A stretch of DNA of 64,000 nucleotides from Methylocystis sp. ATCC 49242 (lineage in GTDB: Bacteria; Pseudomonadota; Alphaproteobacteria; Rhizobiales; Beijerinckiaceae). Position numbers and translations under genes: made by a program. How positions within the stretch are numbered: the first letter of the stretch is position 1; the number at the start of each line of letters is the position of its first letter. This document shows positions 1-13,722 of the stretch, piece after piece. The stretch is taken from positions 966,736 through 1,030,735 of the forward strand of contig NZ_KE124774.1 in NCBI RefSeq assembly GCF_000188155.2, given 5' to 3'. The notes beneath the pieces were generated by a model. The model did no database searches and was not told the origin of the DNA. It saw only the letters and a list, made by a program, of their open reading frames with translations.

Positions 1-265
1 ACACGCGGTCGAAGCTGACGATGGCGAGCGTGGAGCCCCAATATTCGCTTTCGCGATGCGCGAAAGTCGCCGCTATGTCCCCGAAAACCAGTGAATCCGC
101 GCAGGGCGGAAGATTGCCCGGATATGGCAGGACGCGCTGCTCGGCGGGGGGATTGGGATCGCGTAGCGTGGGGCCGGCGAAACCCGGCGTCGCGCCCAAC
201 GCCATGAGCGCCGCCGCGGTCAGTCCCCTCGACAAGGTTCCGATTGCTGGATCGCGGCGTCGCAT
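1..265 (-). CDS. Secreted conserved protein, 3' end beyond the window
   Basis: A minus-strand frame starts with ATG at 265-263 and stays open to the window edge, so the C-terminus is missing. The start has a GGGAGA ribosome site a few bases upstream. It begins MRRRDPAIGTLSRG, followed by an alanine-rich hydrophobic stretch ending GFAG, which looks like a signal peptide. The visible mature part contains VLPYPGNLPPC and a segment HRESEYWGSTLAIVSFDRV. I have the impression of a small exported protein conserved in Rhizobiales, but I cannot name the family or function. The plus-strand frame over the same bases is less protein-like. Confidence 0.6.
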   Translation of the reverse strand, partial: MRRRDPAIGTLSRGLTAAALMALGATPGFAGPTLRDPNPPAEQRVLPYPGNLPPCADSLVFGDIAATFAHRESEYWGSTLAIVSFDRV

Positions 266-369
266 TCCTATCTCCCGACGATGCATGAGTCGGCGCGATT
301 GAGGCGAAAAGCCCCTCCTGCGTCAAGCCGCATTTGCACGAGGCGACGATCGGTCCCTATATTCCCTTC

Positions 370-1710
370 ATGAGCGCTGAACGAACCCGCAAATCCTTCT
401 CCCCGCGCCGCGCGCTTGCGGCGTTCCTACTCGTCATGGCCGCGCTGGTGATGAGCGCGCCGGAGTCTTTTGCGCAGGATCCGTTCTCGGATTTCTTCGG
501 CGGTCTCTTCGGCGGCGGCGGCGGCGGCGGACAGCGTTCGGCCCCCTCACGCCCGCCCAGCCAGCCGCGTGTGCGGCGCATGATGCCGCATCAGGAAAAT
601 CGCGCGCCCACCTATTGGCGCGGCGGAGAAGCGCGCGCCCCCCGCCGCGCGGCCAAACGGACAGAGGGCTCCGCGGCGACGCCGGGCGCGGAGCAGACGA
701 CTACGGCGCCCGCGGTCCCGCCGTCCTATTTCGTCGCCGTGATGGGCGATACGCTGGGCATTCTGCTTTCCAACGGACTTCAGGAAGCGTTCAGCGACAA
801 GCCCGACATCGCCGTTCTGCGCAAGGGCAAGGAGAGCTCCGGCCTTGTGCGCGACGACTTCTACGATTGGCCCAAGGCCGCGCGAGAGCTGGCGGGCGGA
901 TCGCAGAAAATCGACGTCGCCGTCATGATGATCGGCAGCAACGACCGCCAGACGCTGCGTCAGGGGGCGGACGCCCTAGATCCGCTGTCGCCGAAATGGC
1001 GAGAAATCTACGCCGCCCGCGTCGACGCCATAGTCGCCGCCTTCAAAGAAAAGAAAATCCCGGTGGTTTGGGTGGGCCTGCCGGTGATGAAAAACGAAAG
1101 CTATTCGGCCGACATGGCCAAGCTAAATGAAATCTTCCGCGACCGCGCCTCCGCGAATGGCGCGGTCTTCGTCGACCTGTGGGAGGCGCTCGCGGACGAG
1201 CGCGGCCAATACAGCGCCTTCGGTCCAGACATCAACGGCCAGATCGTCAAGCTGCGCTCCGGCGACGGCGTGCATTTCACCGAGGCCGGCGCGCGCAGCG
1301 TCGCGCATTTCGTCGCCAGCGAAGTGAAGAAGCTCTACGACGCGCGCAAGCCGGCGGAGCCCGCGCCCGCGTCGGGACAGCCGACAGCAACGGCGCCCGC
1401 CGGACAGGACGGACAGCCCGCCTCCCAGACGGCGGGCCATGGCGCGCCGAATGGGGCGCCGGTGGTCTTCCGCTCCCCTGTCGCGGCGCCTGTCTCTCCC
1501 GCGCCAACGCTTCCCGATCGCCCCGCTATTGGTCCGACGCAGCCGCTGAATGCGGTACCGGCGACAGCCGGCGGCGAACTCGCGCGTCGGACCCAGGCCG
1601 CGCCGGCCGCCGACGCAGGGGCGCAGGCGCTGACGCGACATGTGTTCGTGGAAGGCGGCGACCAGGCGCCGCGGCCAAATCGCGCCGACGATTATTCCTG
1701 GAAGCCGTAA
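370..1710 (+). CDS. DUF459-type SGNH hydrolase-like exported protein
   Basis: 446 residues with an N-terminal signal/anchor (ALAAFLLVMAALVMSA), a glycine-rich linker, an SGNH-fold domain at about 125-330, and a long Pro/Ala-rich C-terminal tail. DUF459 landmarks are SSGLVRDDFYDWP, IGSND (block III) and DGVHFTEAGA (block V, Asp-x-x-His). The block I motif reads GDTLG where the family usually has GDS, so the nucleophilic serine is absent and activity is uncertain. A TTG at 334 could add 12 residues, but the ATG at 370 fits the signal peptide better. The family is usually linked to the cell envelope or polysaccharide deacylation; that role is inferred here. Confidence 0.8.
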   Translation: MSAERTRKSFSPRRALAAFLLVMAALVMSAPESFAQDPFSDFFGGLFGGGGGGGQRSAPSRPPSQPRVRRMMPHQENRAPTYWRGGEARAPRRAAKRTEGSAATPGAEQTTTAPAVPPSYFVAVMGDTLGILLSNGLQEAFSDKPDIAVLRKGKESSGLVRDDFYDWPKAARELAGGSQKIDVAVMMIGSNDRQTLRQGADALDPLSPKWREIYAARVDAIVAAFKEKKIPVVWVGLPVMKNESYSADMAKLNEIFRDRASANGAVFVDLWEALADERGQYSAFGPDINGQIVKLRSGDGVHFTEAGARSVAHFVASEVKKLYDARKPAEPAPASGQPTATAPAGQDGQPASQTAGHGAPNGAPVVFRSPVAAPVSPAPTLPDRPAIGPTQPLNAVPATAGGELARRTQAAPAADAGAQALTRHVFVEGGDQAPRPNRADDYSWKP

Positions 1711-1860
1711 GCGCGCCGCGCACATCCCGGAGCAAACCGGGGATCGGCGCATGTTTACAATTTTCGTTTGCAATTCATTTACGATTGTGCGTCAGCGCAC
1801 GGAACGATTTGCCCGCCTCGCGCATTCTCCAAGCCACAGGGGAATTGAGGAGCAGGGGTC

Positions 1861-2556
1861 ATGTCGTTCGTTCCGTCGTCGCAGATCAAAACAAGGGCGC
1901 AGCGTGTTCTTTCCGTCGCGGCGTTCGCCTTGGTGGCGGGCCTTGGCGCGAGCGGCGCACAGGCTGACGATCGCGGCTTCATGGCGCTCTTCGAGGACGA
2001 GCCGCCGGCGCAACAGGAAATGACGGCCTATTACAGCGACCAGCAGCAACCGGCCGCCGCTTATAACCGCGGTCAGGACGAGACACGCCTCGGCCGGGAA
2101 TATCCGTCTTCGACCCGCGAAATCATGCCAGATCCAACCGAGGAAAAGCCCGGCACGATCACGGTCGACACGCAGAACCGCTATCTCTATCTCTCGCTGC
2201 CGAATGGACAGGCGGTGCGTTACGGCATCGGCGTGGGCCGCGAAGGCTTCACCTGGAAGGGCCGCGTCCGCATCGGCCGCAAGGAAAGCTGGCCGGACTG
2301 GACGCCCCCGAAGGAAATGCTGAAGCGCCGCCCCGACCTGCCCCGGCACATGGCCGGCGGCGAAGACAATCCGCTCGGCGCCCGCGCCATGTATCTCTAC
2401 TCGGGCAACCGCGACACGATGTTCCGTATTCACGGCTCCAACGAGCCCTGGACGATCGGTCAGGCCGTCTCTTCGGGCTGCATCCGCATGACGAATGATG
2501 ACGTCACGGATCTCTTCAGCCGCGTGAAGGTGGGCACTGCCGTCGTGGTGCTCTGA
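1861..2556 (+). CDS. L,D-transpeptidase (YkuD/ErfK family)
   Basis: 231-residue periplasmic enzyme that would form 3-3 peptidoglycan cross-links or attach proteins to the wall. A signal peptide (VLSVAAFALVAGLGASGAQA) is followed by a YkuD domain over about residues 95-231. The catalytic signature is intact, with His191 in RIHGSN and Cys207 in SSGCIRM. An AGGAG site lies 7-8 bases before the ATG. A strong intrinsic terminator follows at 2581, so it is probably monocistronic. A second, shorter member of the same family lies at 61416-61973. Confidence 0.93.
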   Translation: MSFVPSSQIKTRAQRVLSVAAFALVAGLGASGAQADDRGFMALFEDEPPAQQEMTAYYSDQQQPAAAYNRGQDETRLGREYPSSTREIMPDPTEEKPGTITVDTQNRYLYLSLPNGQAVRYGIGVGREGFTWKGRVRIGRKESWPDWTPPKEMLKRRPDLPRHMAGGEDNPLGARAMYLYSGNRDTMFRIHGSNEPWTIGQAVSSGCIRMTNDDVTDLFSRVKVGTAVVVL

Positions 2557-2576
2557 CGGACCTCTCCCCGCAAAAG

Positions 2577-2609
2577 AAAAGCCCCGGTTTTCGCCGGGGC
2601 TTTTTTATT
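2577..2609 (+). terminator. Rho-independent terminator after the L,D-transpeptidase gene
   Basis: The stem GCCCCGG/CCGGGGC around a TTTTCG-type loop is followed by six T. It lies 24 bases past the stop codon. Confidence 0.9.
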
Positions 2610-2623
2610 GAGCTGCGCGGCTC

Positions 2624-2833
2624 TTACTCAAGATTGCAGCTGAAGACGAAATTAGTCAGCGCGGAGAAGGTCACCTGGATCGCGACCCAAATGCCGATCA
2701 GCGTCCAGCCCAGCTTCTTCTGCTCGCGCCCGTAAAGGAACGCGCCCGCAAGAGGCAGCAGCAGGAAGAAGAACTGCCATGGCTGGCTGACGAAAGTATC
2801 GCAATACCAGAGATTCAATTTCTCGCTGACCAT
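2624..2833 (-). CDS. Small membrane protein downstream of gltD
   Basis: 69 residues with two hydrophobic segments (FFFLLLPLAGAFLYG and TLIGIWVAIQVTFSALTNF) joined by a short basic loop (REQKKLG). The start is preceded by AAGGTGAGG at a normal distance, and the gene begins 7 bases after the gltD stop, so it is probably co-transcribed with gltD. I do not recognise the family. The position suggests an accessory membrane peptide, but nothing in the sequence shows a function. Confidence 0.75.
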   Translation of the reverse strand: MVSEKLNLWYCDTFVSQPWQFFFLLLPLAGAFLYGREQKKLGWTLIGIWVAIQVTFSALTNFVFSCNLE

Positions 2834-2839
2834 GTTTCC

Positions 2840-4258
2840 TCACCTTGGCAGATTTGTTTCGCCCATCAGATGGGCGTCCACCGCGTGAGCGCACTGGCGC
2901 CCCTCGCGGATTGCCCATACGACGAGAGATTGGCCGCGCCGCATGTCTCCGCACGCGAAAACCTTCTCGCGCGACGATTTATAGGCGCGCGTATCCGCCA
3001 CGACGTTGCCGCGGTTGTCGAGATCGACGCCAAGTTGCTCCAGCATTCCCTCATGCACGGGAGAAACGAAACCCATGGCGAGCAGCACAAGATCGGCCTT
3101 CAGCATAAATGAGCTGTCGGGCGCTTCCTGCATCTTGCCGTCGACATGGACGCAACGCAGGCCCTTCACCGCGCCGCCTTCCCCGACGAATTCCTTGGTC
3201 AGAACGGAGAACTCACGTTTCGACCCCTCTTCGTGGGAGGAAGACGTGCGCAGCTTGAGCGGCCAGTCGGGCCAGGTAAGCAGCTTGTTTTCCTTCGCCG
3301 GCGGCTCCGGCATGATTTCGAGCTGCGTAACCGAAAGCGCGCCATGTCGCACCGAAGTGCCGATGCAGTCGGAACCGGTGTCGCCGCCGCCGATGACGAC
3401 CACATGCTTGCCGGTTGCGAGGATCGGCTCATTGGTCGTGAGCGGCTCTCCAGAGACGCGGCGATTTTGCTGCGGCAGAAAATCCATGGCGAAATGCACG
3501 CCGCGCAGCTCACGCCCCGGAATCGGCAGATCGCGCGGCTTCTCGGCGCCGCCGGCGAGAATCACGGCGTCATGCAGTTCGACGAGATCCTGCACTTTCG
3601 TGTCGAAGCCGACATTGACGTTGTAGTGGAACACCACCCCTTCCGCCTCCATCTGCGCGATGCGGCGGTCGATGAGGTGCTTCTCCATCTTGAAGTCCGG
3701 GATGCCGTAGCGCAGCAGGCCGCCGGCCTTGGCGAACTTCTCGTAGACATGGACCTCATGGCCGGCGCGGGCCAGCTGCTGGGCGGCGGCGAGGCCCGCC
3801 GGGCCGGAGCCGACGACGGCGATACGCTTGCCGGTCTTGCGCTTCGGCGGTTCGGGAACGACCCAGCCTTCCTTGAAGCCGCGGTCGATGATCGCGCATT
3901 CGATCGTCTTGATCGTGACCGGCTGGTCCTGAAGGTTCAACGTGCAGGACGCCTCGCAGGGCGCGGGGCAGATGCGGCCGGTGAATTCCGGAAAGTTGTT
4001 GGTGGAATGGAGGTTCGCGAGCGCGCGCTTCCATTCGCCGTGGTAGACGAGATCATTCCAGTCGGGGATCTGGTTATTGACCGGGCAACCGTTGTGGCAG
4101 AACGGGATGCCGCAATCCATGCAGCGCGACGCCTGATTGCGGGTCGCCTCTTCCGACAGCGGGATGACGAATTCGTCATAGTGGCGAATGCGATCGGCCG
4201 CCGGCTTGTATTTGCGATCCTGCCGATCGATTTCGAGAAAGCCCGTGACCTTGCCCAT
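2840..4258 (-). CDS. gltD: Glutamate synthase (NADPH) small subunit
   Basis: 472-residue beta subunit of GOGAT. It passes electrons from NADPH through FAD and iron-sulfur clusters to GltB for glutamate formation from glutamine and 2-oxoglutarate. The N-terminus has the two cysteine clusters [14 protein letters not shown] and [10 protein letters not shown] dinucleotide fold follows ([19 protein letters not shown]), and a second one is at [12 protein letters not shown]. The start [12 protein letters not shown] is the family start; an upstream in-frame extension is not protein-like. gltB lies upstream on the same strand but is separated by a plus-strand gene, so gltD needs its own promoter or readthrough. 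Confidence 0.96.
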   Translation of the reverse strand: MGKVTGFLEIDRQDRKYKPAADRIRHYDEFVIPLSEEATRNQASRCMDCGIPFCHNGCPVNNQIPDWNDLVYHGEWKRALANLHSTNNFPEFTGRICPAPCEASCTLNLQDQPVTIKTIECAIIDRGFKEGWVVPEPPKRKTGKRIAVVGSGPAGLAAAQQLARAGHEVHVYEKFAKAGGLLRYGIPDFKMEKHLIDRRIAQMEAEGVVFHYNVNVGFDTKVQDLVELHDAVILAGGAEKPRDLPIPGRELRGVHFAMDFLPQQNRRVSGEPLTTNEPILATGKHVVVIGGGDTGSDCIGTSVRHGALSVTQLEIMPEPPAKENKLLTWPDWPLKLRTSSSHEEGSKREFSVLTKEFVGEGGAVKGLRCVHVDGKMQEAPDSSFMLKADLVLLAMGFVSPVHEGMLEQLGVDLDNRGNVVADTRAYKSSREKVFACGDMRRGQSLVVWAIREGRQCAHAVDAHLMGETNLPR

Positions 4259-4710
4259 ATTGCTTCCAAACCTTTCGCATCGGGCTCCAGCCGCGACCGG
4301 GGCTTTAACTTGCCCCGGTCGAGCGACCGGACACAAAGGCGAAATCCGCCAGCTTGCCGACAGCCGCCGCCACTGCGCAATTTCGCAAAAGTTCTAAACG
4401 CTTTCGCTCGCGCCGCGTCAAGCGGGCGCGAACGACCCATCGCTTTTCCAAGGCCCCGACGTGAGGCCACGCAATCGCTACGCTTGCCCGACACGCCCCG
4501 CCAAACCGCAGCGTCTCCCCTGCTGGCCGCTGTCGACGACGGGTCGACGATCCCTGAGACGGCCTGCTCTCCCCGATGGCATGAACGGATCCAACGATTG
4601 AAACTGCCAGGCTTGCAAAGAGCCTTGAGCGTGAACAATTCACGTCGTGGCTCCCAGGTTCGCATTACGGTGAAAAGCGGCCGGAGGAGCTGTTTTACCG
4701 GGAGGATATC
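4259..4710. other. Non-coding gap upstream of gltD
   Basis: About 450 bases without a convincing gene; reading frames here have arginine-rich, shadow-like composition. It must carry the gltD promoter on the minus strand and the promoter of the His-rich gene at 4711 on the plus strand. I see no clear -35/-10 pair or hairpin. Confidence 0.5.
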
Positions 4711-4941
4711 ATGCGTAGATCACTGTTTCTCGCCGCGGCCGGCGCGGTCATGCTGGCCATTTCCGGTCCGGCTCTCGCTTTCGATCACCACGACCATGAC
4801 GCGCATCGGCATCACAGACGTGAGCTGAGCCGCCACCAGAACATTGGCGGACATCACCGCTATATGCACCGGGACTGGGGCCATCATGTTCACCCCCACC
4901 ACCCCTGCCGCAACAAGCACGGCCATTGGATGTGCCGCTAG
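4711..4941 (+). CDS. Small secreted histidine-rich protein
   Basis: 76 residues. A clean signal peptide (MRRSLFLAAAGAVMLAISG ending PALA) is followed by a mature part of about 52 residues with roughly 19 histidines, in runs such as DHHDHDAHRHHRR and HHVHPHHPC, plus two cysteines near the C-terminus (HHPCRNKHGHWMCR). A GGGAGG site precedes the ATG. The composition suggests periplasmic binding of a soft or borderline metal (Cu, Zn or Ni); in a methanotroph copper is attractive, but that is inference. It lies between gltB and gltD on the opposite strand. A second small His-rich protein is at 31260. Confidence 0.8.
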   Translation: MRRSLFLAAAGAVMLAISGPALAFDHHDHDAHRHHRRELSRHQNIGGHHRYMHRDWGHHVHPHHPCRNKHGHWMCR

Positions 4942-5008
4942 GCGAAGCCGCCCGATATGCGCCAGCGTCGAGGTGTTCCCCGCGCTGGCCGCATATCGCG
5001 GAAATTGC

Positions 5009-9718
<4,710 letters not shown>

Positions 9719-10207
9719 GGCGGCGTCTCCTCGACGTTACGCGACGCGTCCTCCCGCGCCGTCGTCCCGTCTCTCCTCTCGATCCAAAACTGCTTAGAGC
9801 AAGACCAGGACTGTTAGAAGCGCCCGCGCGCCCGTCCCGTCCTCGCTCCGATCCCGGCCGACTTTTCGCCGGCCAAATTCCGTGCGCCTCGCGCTTCCAT
9901 CCGAGCGCCGCGCCCTGAAGGCAAGAGGCGCGCCAAACCGCTCGAAGGTCGATCCCTCCTTCCCCGCGCCTGCATTGGATCGGCGACCGGACAGGAATAT
10001 GAGCGACTTGCGAGGGCGAACCGCGCCGAAAGGTCAGTAGCGCTGACATATCGACGCCGCATATTTCTGCCAGATTTATGCACGGGTGACAAGCAACCGC
10101 CCCCGGATTCGGCAGAGGGACAGCGCGGCGTCCTACGCTTGCCGCATTCGCGGCCGAGCATGGAGGCGCCCGGATCGACCGTCCGGGCGACGACGGGATT
10201 ACTCACA
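9719..10207. other. Divergent intergenic region, gltB and the Pro/Ala-rich gene
   Basis: About 490 bases between the gltB start (minus) and the gene at 10208 (plus). Frames on both strands are arginine-rich and look like chance. It should hold the gltB promoter; I could not pick a convincing promoter or operator. Confidence 0.4.
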
Positions 10208-11359
10208 ATGACCGCATTTTCATGGAAGAGCTGGCGCGTGGCGCTCACGCTCGGCGTCGTTTTGGCCTGTGAGGCGACACCGCAAGCGGCGAATGCGCAG
10301 TTCTTCTTCCGGCCCTTCGCCTACACCTATCGTTACGACATTCCGCCGGACGACTATGACGAGGCCCCGCGCTTCGCTTCGCGTCGCTCGGTTGCGCGCA
10401 TCCTCGCGCGGGAGGGCTATCAGCTCGTCGGGCCTCTCGGCCAGCGCGGCGATCAGGTCGTCGCGACCGGCGTCAACCGTCGCGAGGGCGAAATGCGCTT
10501 CTTCATCGATCCGTTCGAGGGCCAGATCATCCGCGCCGTGAGGATCGGCCCGCCGCCGCAAATCGGCCGCGAGCCTTCGGACGGAGGAAGGGTCATCGAG
10601 CCGCTCGGCGGCTCCCGCCCCGTCGTGCGCGATTATGGCGGCGAGCCGCGCGGCGGGACTCCGACCGAAAAGAAGAGGCCGGGATCGCAGGAGGTCGCCG
10701 CGCCCAATCCGGTGCGGCCGAATCCGGTTGCCCCGATGCATGTCGCGCCCTCTCATGCGCGGCCTCAACACACTCGGCCGAGTCCTGTCATGCCCTCGCC
10801 CGCGAGGCCGGCGCCCTATATTCCGTCCCCCAACGGCAGCCCCGGCAGCAAGCCTGCGCCGGTGCAGCCTGTTCCGACGCCGCCATCGGGCGCCGCGCCG
10901 GCGCCGGCGCCGACAGCCGCCGCCCCGGCAAAAGCGCCTCCCGCGGAAACCGCAAAGCCCGCGCCAGCCGTCGAAGCTGCCAAGCCGGTCGCGCAAACGC
11001 CTGCCCCGGCCGCGGAAACGAAGCCGCCGGCGCCCGTGGCGGCCGAGCCGCAGAAAGCCGCGGCTCCCGCCCCCGCGTCGGCCGAAGCCGCCAAAACGGC
11101 GCCCGCGCCTCGCGCGGCTGAAACCTCCAAGGCGGCCGCGCCCCCGCACGCCGCCGAGGCCGCAAGACTTGCGGCGCCGGCAGGGCGCTCGACTGCGGCA
11201 CGTTCGACCGGCGGCTCCTCCCGCCGCGCCATCGTGCCCCCCGCCGCGGCGTCGGGCGCGTCGGCCGTGACGCCCGCGGCGGCGACGCCGGCGACCGCAA
11301 AACAGCCAGAGACGGCGAAGACTCCAGAGAGCGCGACAAAGCCAAAGTCGGGCGGATAA
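10208..11359 (+). CDS. Secreted Pro/Ala-rich repeat protein
   Basis: 383 residues. The signal peptide ends near PQAANAQ. A small conserved-looking domain follows at about 30-125 (SVARILAREGYQLVGPLGQ, then FIDPFEGQIIRAVRIG, a PepSY-like arrangement). The rest is a low-complexity tail rich in Pro, Ala and Lys, typical of a flexible wall-spanning or anchoring region. An in-frame ATG at 10139 would put 23 non-signal residues in front, so 10208 is preferred. Function is unknown; periplasmic location is the only firm inference. Confidence 0.75.
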   Translation: MTAFSWKSWRVALTLGVVLACEATPQAANAQFFFRPFAYTYRYDIPPDDYDEAPRFASRRSVARILAREGYQLVGPLGQRGDQVVATGVNRREGEMRFFIDPFEGQIIRAVRIGPPPQIGREPSDGGRVIEPLGGSRPVVRDYGGEPRGGTPTEKKRPGSQEVAAPNPVRPNPVAPMHVAPSHARPQHTRPSPVMPSPARPAPYIPSPNGSPGSKPAPVQPVPTPPSGAAPAPAPTAAAPAKAPPAETAKPAPAVEAAKPVAQTPAPAAETKPPAPVAAEPQKAAAPAPASAEAAKTAPAPRAAETSKAAAPPHAAEAARLAAPAGRSTAARSTGGSSRRAIVPPAAASGASAVTPAAATPATAKQPETAKTPESATKPKSGG

Positions 11360-11360
11360 A

Positions 11361-11385
11361 AAAAGGGGCGCCGAACCGGCGCCCC
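11361..11385. terminator. Bidirectional terminator
   Basis: Perfect stem GGGGCGCC/GGCGCCCC with a five-base loop at 11365-11385. On the minus strand it is followed by seven T, so it terminates hsp20. On the plus strand the U-tract is weak (TCCCGTTTT), but it directly follows the stop at 11359. Confidence 0.85.
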
Positions 11386-11414
11386 TCCCGTTTTCAGGTG
11401 ATGTCGTCTCGCTA

Positions 11415-11879
11415 TTATGCGGCCTTCGACTCGACGACCGTTGCGGTCGGCGCGCCGGCGCCGATCTCGATGCGGCGTGGCTTCTGGGCCTCGGGAATCT
11501 CGCGCACGAGGTCTACATGAAGCAGACCGTTCACGAGGCTCGCGCCAGTCACGACCACATGGTCGGCAAGCTGGAATCGACGCTCGAACGCTCTGGCGGC
11601 GATGCCCTGATGCAGGAGCTCACGACCTTGCGCGGGCGGACCCTGCTCTTTGGAGCCCTTGATCGACAGCGTGTTCTCTTTGGTTTCGATCGCCAGTTCT
11701 TCCCGCGAGAAACCCGCAACGGCGAGCGTCACGCGATAGGCGTTTTCGCCGGTGCGCTCGATGTTGTAGGGCGGATAGGTGGAGGCGCTGTCAATCCCGC
11801 TTGCCTGATCAAGCAGATTGAACAGCCGGTCGAAACCAACCGTTTGGCGATAGAGAGGGGAAAGATCGAAATGACGCAT
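11415..11879 (-). CDS. Small heat-shock protein, Hsp20/IbpA family
   Basis: 154-residue alpha-crystallin-type holdase chaperone. The start MRHFDLSPLYRQTVGFDRL matches IbpA-like proteins and has a GGAGG site at a proper distance. The crystallin domain runs from about 35 to 130 (YRVTLAVAGFSREELAI, then NGLLHVDLVREIPE with the usual I/L-x-V strand). The frame stays open about 700 bases upstream, but that part is non-coding shadow. It probably ends at the terminator at 11361. Heat-shock regulation is expected from the family; no CIRCE or ROSE element was identified upstream. Confidence 0.93.
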   Translation of the reverse strand: MRHFDLSPLYRQTVGFDRLFNLLDQASGIDSASTYPPYNIERTGENAYRVTLAVAGFSREELAIETKENTLSIKGSKEQGPPAQGRELLHQGIAARAFERRFQLADHVVVTGASLVNGLLHVDLVREIPEAQKPRRIEIGAGAPTATVVESKAA

Positions 11880-12122
11880 GACATATCCTCCGTCTGAAGC
11901 GACATGCGGCGCGCTTGCGTGACCGCGCCGCGCCTGTTGCGCGTCCGTTTTGGCCCGCGCTGAGCCCGATTTGGGGAGCGCCGCGCCGGAGTTCAAGGGC
12001 GCCGAAAACGGCGCGGCGAAGGATTCGTCCCGGCGACGAACGGAACCCGCACCCGCGCCGCCGACGACTATGCTATGACAGGGCCGCGCGGCGTTGGGCC
12101 GCCGTTCTTCATGGGGCCACGC

Positions 12123-12689
12123 ATGAAACGATTTCTCGCTTTTCTTTTTTTCTCGACGATATGGACGGCGCAGGCCCGCGCCGAGATCATTGGCGTGCAG
12201 ACTCCACGCGCCGTGACCGAAGTACAGATGAAAGCCTCGCTGAGAGAGATCGACCTCGTCGACGAAAAAGGGGCGCCGCTCGACCTTCGCGGGCTGATGT
12301 CGAACGGCAAGCCCACGCTCGTGACCCTCTGGGCGCATTGGTGCACCAATTGCCGCGCGGAAATCGCGGGTTTCAAGGCCATCGCCGACAAATGCCGCGA
12401 TCGCTGGAACGTCGTCTTCGTTTCCGCGCGGGCGAGCGATTTTCCCAAGGATCTTGCAAAGTTCAGGACGTTCGGCCTGCCCTGGAAATTCTACCGCGTG
12501 GGAGACTCCACAAAGACCGACGTGGCGAAGGCGAAGGCCGCGCGCGCCTTCTACGGCCTGACCGCCTCGGGCGGCGTCGTCACACCGCAGCACTATTTGC
12601 TGACCCCTGCCGGGGAAGTGCAGGCGATCGTCAGCGGCAAGATGGACTTCGCAGAGCCGCAGCGCCTCGCAGCCTTCTGCGCGCCATAA
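12123..12689 (+). CDS. Exported thioredoxin-like (TlpA/redoxin) protein
   Basis: 188 residues. A signal peptide (MKRFLAFLFFSTIWTAQARA) precedes a thioredoxin fold with active-site WCTNC in LVTLWAHWCTNCRAEI. A cis-Pro-like region (VVTPQHYLLTPAGEV) is near the C-terminus. It is probably a periplasmic thiol reductase or a redoxin serving cytochrome or copper-site assembly; the substrate is unknown. An upstream ATG at 12075 would add a segment that breaks the signal peptide, so 12123 is preferred. Confidence 0.85.
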   Translation: MKRFLAFLFFSTIWTAQARAEIIGVQTPRAVTEVQMKASLREIDLVDEKGAPLDLRGLMSNGKPTLVTLWAHWCTNCRAEIAGFKAIADKCRDRWNVVFVSARASDFPKDLAKFRTFGLPWKFYRVGDSTKTDVAKAKAARAFYGLTASGGVVTPQHYLLTPAGEVQAIVSGKMDFAEPQRLAAFCAP

Positions 12690-12777
12690 GCGATTTGGCT
12701 GCGGCGCTCTCGGTCGGCGCGAAAAAATGCTCTATTCTTCGGCGGAAGAGAATCGGCCTTCGCGCCGCGGAGACAAA

Positions 12778-13722
12778 ATGCTCAACCTCGTCGCGACCGC
12801 CGACAACCCCATCCCGGAGCGCGCTGAAGTCCTTGGCCTGCGCACGCGCGACGGTCGATTGCTGCGCGCAGCGATTTTTCCCTGCCCCACGCAGCCGCGC
12901 GGTACGATCGCGCTGTTTCAGGGGCATAACGAATTCATCGAGAAATATTTCGAGACGATCGAGGATCTTCGCAAACGCGGCTTCGACGTCGTCACCATGG
13001 ACTGGCGCGGTCAAGCGGGGTCGCAACGTGAACTTGACGATCCGCGCAAGGGGCACATCGACGACTTCTCGCAATATCAGCGCGACCTCGAGGCTTTCGT
13101 TACGCAGGTTCTCAGTTCGCGTCCCCAACCCTGGTACGCTCTTGCGCATTCGATGGGCGGCGCGATCCTGCTCGACGCCGCGCATTCAAGCCGGCCGCCA
13201 TTCCAGCGCCTCGTCACGACCGCGCCCATGATCGACCTCGCGAACCTGCGCTTCCCGCGCGGCGCGCGCTGGCTCGCCGACACGCTCGACATGATCGGAC
13301 TGGGCGGCATGTTCATCCCCGGCGGCACGGGCCGCTCCTTCATCGAGAAGCCCTTCGACAACAATCTGCTGACCACGGACCCGGTTCGCTTCGCCCGCAA
13401 CGCGGAAATCCTCAGAAAGGCGCCGGGGCTCGCGATCGGCGATCCGACAATCGGCTGGGCCAACGCCGCCTTCCGGCTAATGAAACGCTTCGAGGCGCCC
13501 GAATATGCGCGCAGAATCCGCACGCCGATCCTGACCGTCGCCTGCGGCCGCGAGGACATCGTCTCCAACCCGGCCATCGAGCGTTTCGTGCAAAATCTCA
13601 ACAATGGCGCGCTGGTGATGGTCCCCGGCGCCAAGCACGAGATCATGATGGAGCGCGACGAATTGCGCGACCAGTTCTGGCGCGCATTCGACGCGTTCAT
13701 TCCCGGTGAACGGGCGGCTTAA
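12778..13722 (+). CDS. Alpha/beta hydrolase, lysophospholipase-like
   Basis: 314 residues. Serine hydrolase fold with nucleophile elbow HSMGG, an early IALFQGHNEF oxyanion region, MDWRGQAGS (DWRG is typical of PldB-like lipases), and the last-strand histidine in GAKHEIMMER. A GGAG lies just before the ATG at 12778; the open frame extends 17 codons further up but without a site. It ends 4 bases into the convergent inositol monophosphatase-like gene. Probable monoacylglycerol or lysophospholipid hydrolase; substrate not determinable. Confidence 0.88.
   Translation: MLNLVATADNPIPERAEVLGLRTRDGRLLRAAIFPCPTQPRGTIALFQGHNEFIEKYFETIEDLRKRGFDVVTMDWRGQAGSQRELDDPRKGHIDDFSQYQRDLEAFVTQVLSSRPQPWYALAHSMGGAILLDAAHSSRPPFQRLVTTAPMIDLANLRFPRGARWLADTLDMIGLGGMFIPGGTGRSFIEKPFDNNLLTTDPVRFARNAEILRKAPGLAIGDPTIGWANAAFRLMKRFEAPEYARRIRTPILTVACGREDIVSNPAIERFVQNLNNGALVMVPGAKHEIMMERDELRDQFWRAFDAFIPGERAA

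Noticed and set aside
21-302. Plus-strand 93-codon frame at the window start
   Set aside because: The minus-strand frame over the same bases has a signal peptide, a ribosome site and protein-like sequence.
3146-4828. Plus-strand frame of 560 codons opposite gltD
   Set aside because: Antisense of gltD with no motif and running across the gltD promoter region.
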